Source: JAAZNO01 sp012798275 (lineage in GTDB: Bacteria; Chloroflexota; Anaerolineae; B4-G1; SLSP01). From it: a DNA stretch of 52,754 bases. Both the position numbers and the translations under genes were made by a program. Positions 51,410-52,754 of the stretch are shown piece after piece. The notes beneath the pieces are model-generated. The model was not told the origin of the DNA, searched no databases, and saw only the letters and a list, made by a program, of their open reading frames with translations. Where the stretch lies: NCBI GenBank assembly GCA_035347995.1, contig DAOPQD010000013.1:1-52754 (forward strand), read 5' to 3'. How positions within the stretch are numbered: position 1 is the first letter of the stretch; every line of letters starts with the position of its first letter.

Positions 51410-52416
51410 GGGACGGGATGAGCGCGCGACCCAAATTGTCCTCCCTGCAACGGAGCCTTGATCTTGCCGCCTGGAGCCTTGCCGCGGTTGGATACTTCGG
51501 GCCGTGGATGGAGCAGGCGTCGGCGGCGCTGGCCTGGAATGCCTACGACCTCTTCGACATCCTGCGGGTCCTGCCGGAGATCGAGACCCTCGCCCTGCAG
51601 GTCAACCTCTACGCGCTGCGATTGCCGGCGGTGGGACTGGCGCTCCTCTTGCCGCTGTTGCTGGCGGAGGCCCGTCCCCTCTGGCGCTGGGGGGCGGCTC
51701 TCATCAGCGCGGGATTGCTGATCAACACGCTCCCGCCCTACGACGTCATCCGCAGCGCCTGGCGCACGCCCGGCTGGCGCGTCCCCTTCTGGTGGGGCGT
51801 CGGCGGCCTGCTCGCGCTGGCGGCGCTCACCCTGTGGCGGCCTCCCCGGCGAGGCGAGGTCCGCTGGCGCGCCTGGCTGACGCTCGGCTGGGTGCTGCTC
51901 ACCGGCATACCGGCCTTCAGCACGTTTCCCCGCCTGCTGCCGGCCCTGGAACGTCTTTTTGCCGCGCCAGTGAGGCCCGGCTGGGGCTTCTGGGCCTGCG
52001 GCGCCGGCTGGCTGATATTGATACTTCGCTTATGGAGACGGGGGCTCGCTTCCCGACCCGCGATTGAGGAAGAAAAGGGGATTGCCATGAGCGCGCAAGA
52101 AGAAGCGCCAGAAACTGCCGAAATAGCAGCGGTAGACTTACAGCGAGCGCAAAAGGTCAAAGCACGGTACGAGCGGGAGTTGCTCTCCAAAGCCAACGTC
52201 GTCGGCGTGGGCGTCGGGCCGCGCAGGAGCGTGACGCGCGAGGGCAGCATCTCCGTGATCGTCAACGTGACGCATAAAGTGCCGCTGCAGGCGCTGGCGC
52301 CCGCCGATCGCATCCCCGACGAGCTGGACGGTGTGCCGGTCAAAGTGGAAGCCATTGGCACACCCGCCGCGCAGCCGGCTGAACCGCCAGGCCCTCGGGG
52401 CCCGGCGCCTGAATAG
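51406..52416 (+). CDS. Membrane protein fused to an NVVGVGVG-type domain
   Basis: A 336-residue protein of two parts. Residues 1-215: about five hydrophobic segments with Trp-rich loops, family unknown. Residues 228-336: soluble, with S-K-A-N-V-V-G-V-G-V-G-P, S-V-I-V-N-V-T-H-K-V-P-L and I-P-D-E-L-D-G-V-P-V-K-V, the pattern of a small domain found alone or before trypsin-like proteases. An internal ATG at 52087, just after an A-rich G-G-G-G stretch, could yield the soluble part separately. Overlaps the lipoprotein gene by ATGA. Function unknown. Confidence 0.75.
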   Translation: MRDGMSARPKLSSLQRSLDLAAWSLAAVGYFGPWMEQASAALAWNAYDLFDILRVLPEIETLALQVNLYALRLPAVGLALLLPLLLAEARPLWRWGAALISAGLLINTLPPYDVIRSAWRTPGWRVPFWWGVGGLLALAALTLWRPPRRGEVRWRAWLTLGWVLLTGIPAFSTFPRLLPALERLFAAPVRPGWGFWACGAGWLILILRLWRRGLASRPAIEEEKGIAMSAQEEAPETAEIAAVDLQRAQKVKARYERELLSKANVVGVGVGPRRSVTREGSISVIVNVTHKVPLQALAPADRIPDELDGVPVKVEAIGTPAAQPAEPPGPRGPAPE

Positions 52417-52439
52417 AATTCGCTGATTTTCGAGAGAAG

Positions 52440-52630
52440 ATATTGGACGCAGATTCACGCCGATTTCACAGATTCTGATTTTGAAAATCGTATGTTGAAA
52501 TCCACGAAAGTTTGCATCTTCATGCGGGTTGGCAGCATCAGAAAACGAACGTAAGTCGGCTGGGGATGGAATCCCCCACCTGACACGAGCCAACCGCGCT
52601 GAAGCGCGTTGTGTGAGGACGTAGCAGCCC
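52440..52630. repeat. Non-coding tail with short interspersed repeats
   Basis: No gene. Contains GCAGATTCACGCCGATTTCA (a simple interspersed-repeat type), a 6-bp hairpin GGGGAT/ATCCCC (52562-52567 with 52571-52576) and GCGCT/AGCGC (52596-52600 with 52603-52607). Confidence 0.5.
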
Positions 52631-52631
52631 C

Positions 52632-52694
52632 GGGGCAAGGAATTTCTAATCTTATTCGTGAAATTCGGGTGCATTCGGGGCCATTTTCGCAGGA
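52632..52694. repeat. Repeat C, copy 2
   Basis: Same orientation as copy 1 at 48415-48477, nearly identical. Here it is followed with no gap by repeat B, the reverse of the order in the island. Confidence 0.85.
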
Positions 52695-52752
52695 GACGCC
52701 AGGTGCTGGCGCACATCATCCAAGGCTGAAAATGTGCGGTAACTGTTCAGCC
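52692..52752 (+). repeat. Repeat B, copy 2
   Basis: Second copy of the element at 48141. The GCCAG/CTGGC hairpin and the ATGTGCGGT...TGTTCAGCC end are kept; the codon after G-G-T reads AAC instead of CAT. It is cut by the window edge. Confidence 0.75.
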
Positions 52753-52754
52753 CG

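Overview
The window looks like a chromosomal segment of a GC-rich filamentous-type bacterium, most likely a member of the Chloroflexota (Anaerolineae or a close relative). This is an inference. It rests on the many GT-C membrane glycosyltransferases with a soluble C-terminal domain, lipoproteins with long Pro/Thr linkers, secreted proteins ending in or containing a Y-L/F-P-L motif, a LysM/Pro-Thr surface protein, and a lysine 2,3-aminomutase next to an ATP-grasp ligase. No gene here fixes the taxonomy on its own.

Layout. 79-4520 (minus): two GT-C membrane proteins behind a small zinc-knuckle protein. 4602-4777: tRNA-Ser(CGA) on the minus strand and a divergent promoter for a GtrA flippase-like gene and two GT4 glycosyltransferases (4827-7752). 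7846-9465 (minus): LysM surface protein, divergent from a long plus-strand run (9774-26494) of ten tightly packed genes: GT-C enzymes, a YfhO-like protein, a secreted jelly-roll protein, a YdjM-like membrane protein, a polyprenyl-phosphate-sugar-synthase-like GT2 and a UDP-GlcNAc 2-epimerase. 26468-27565 (minus): a second secreted jelly-roll protein. 28030-34093: two more GT-C paralogues and an FGE-domain surface protein. Together, 4.8-34 kb reads as one surface-glycan locus: nucleotide-sugar and lipid-linked-sugar supply (WecB, GT2, GtrA), transfer outside the membrane (nine GT-C-type proteins plus the YfhO-like one), and secreted carbohydrate-binding-like partners.

34163-39736 (minus): an ATP-grasp ligase, lysine 2,3-aminomutase with a structured leader, glucokinase, and a double-RCK membrane protein with a degenerate pore. 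39937-40449: SixA-like phosphatase. 40497-43907 (minus): two lipoproteins, a GH clan A glycosidase and a TAP-like peptidase. 44359-47823: a stand-alone EF-G behind a candidate attenuator, and metK. 47824-48617 is a gene-poor island packed with hairpins and dispersed repeats. 48618-52416: a GAF histidine kinase, a lipoprotein and a membrane fusion protein, all overlapping by 4 bp. The window ends in a second copy of the repeats seen in the island.

The most unusual items are: a roughly 100-bp structured element present three times, each time upstream of a gene in the same orientation and, in two copies, ending in a Shine-Dalgarno sequence; the hairpin island; a shared C-terminal domain on nine different GT-C proteins; an AT-rich gene seamlessly placed in a GC-rich translationally coupled operon; and a uniform 16-bp promoter spacer with several probably leaderless starts.
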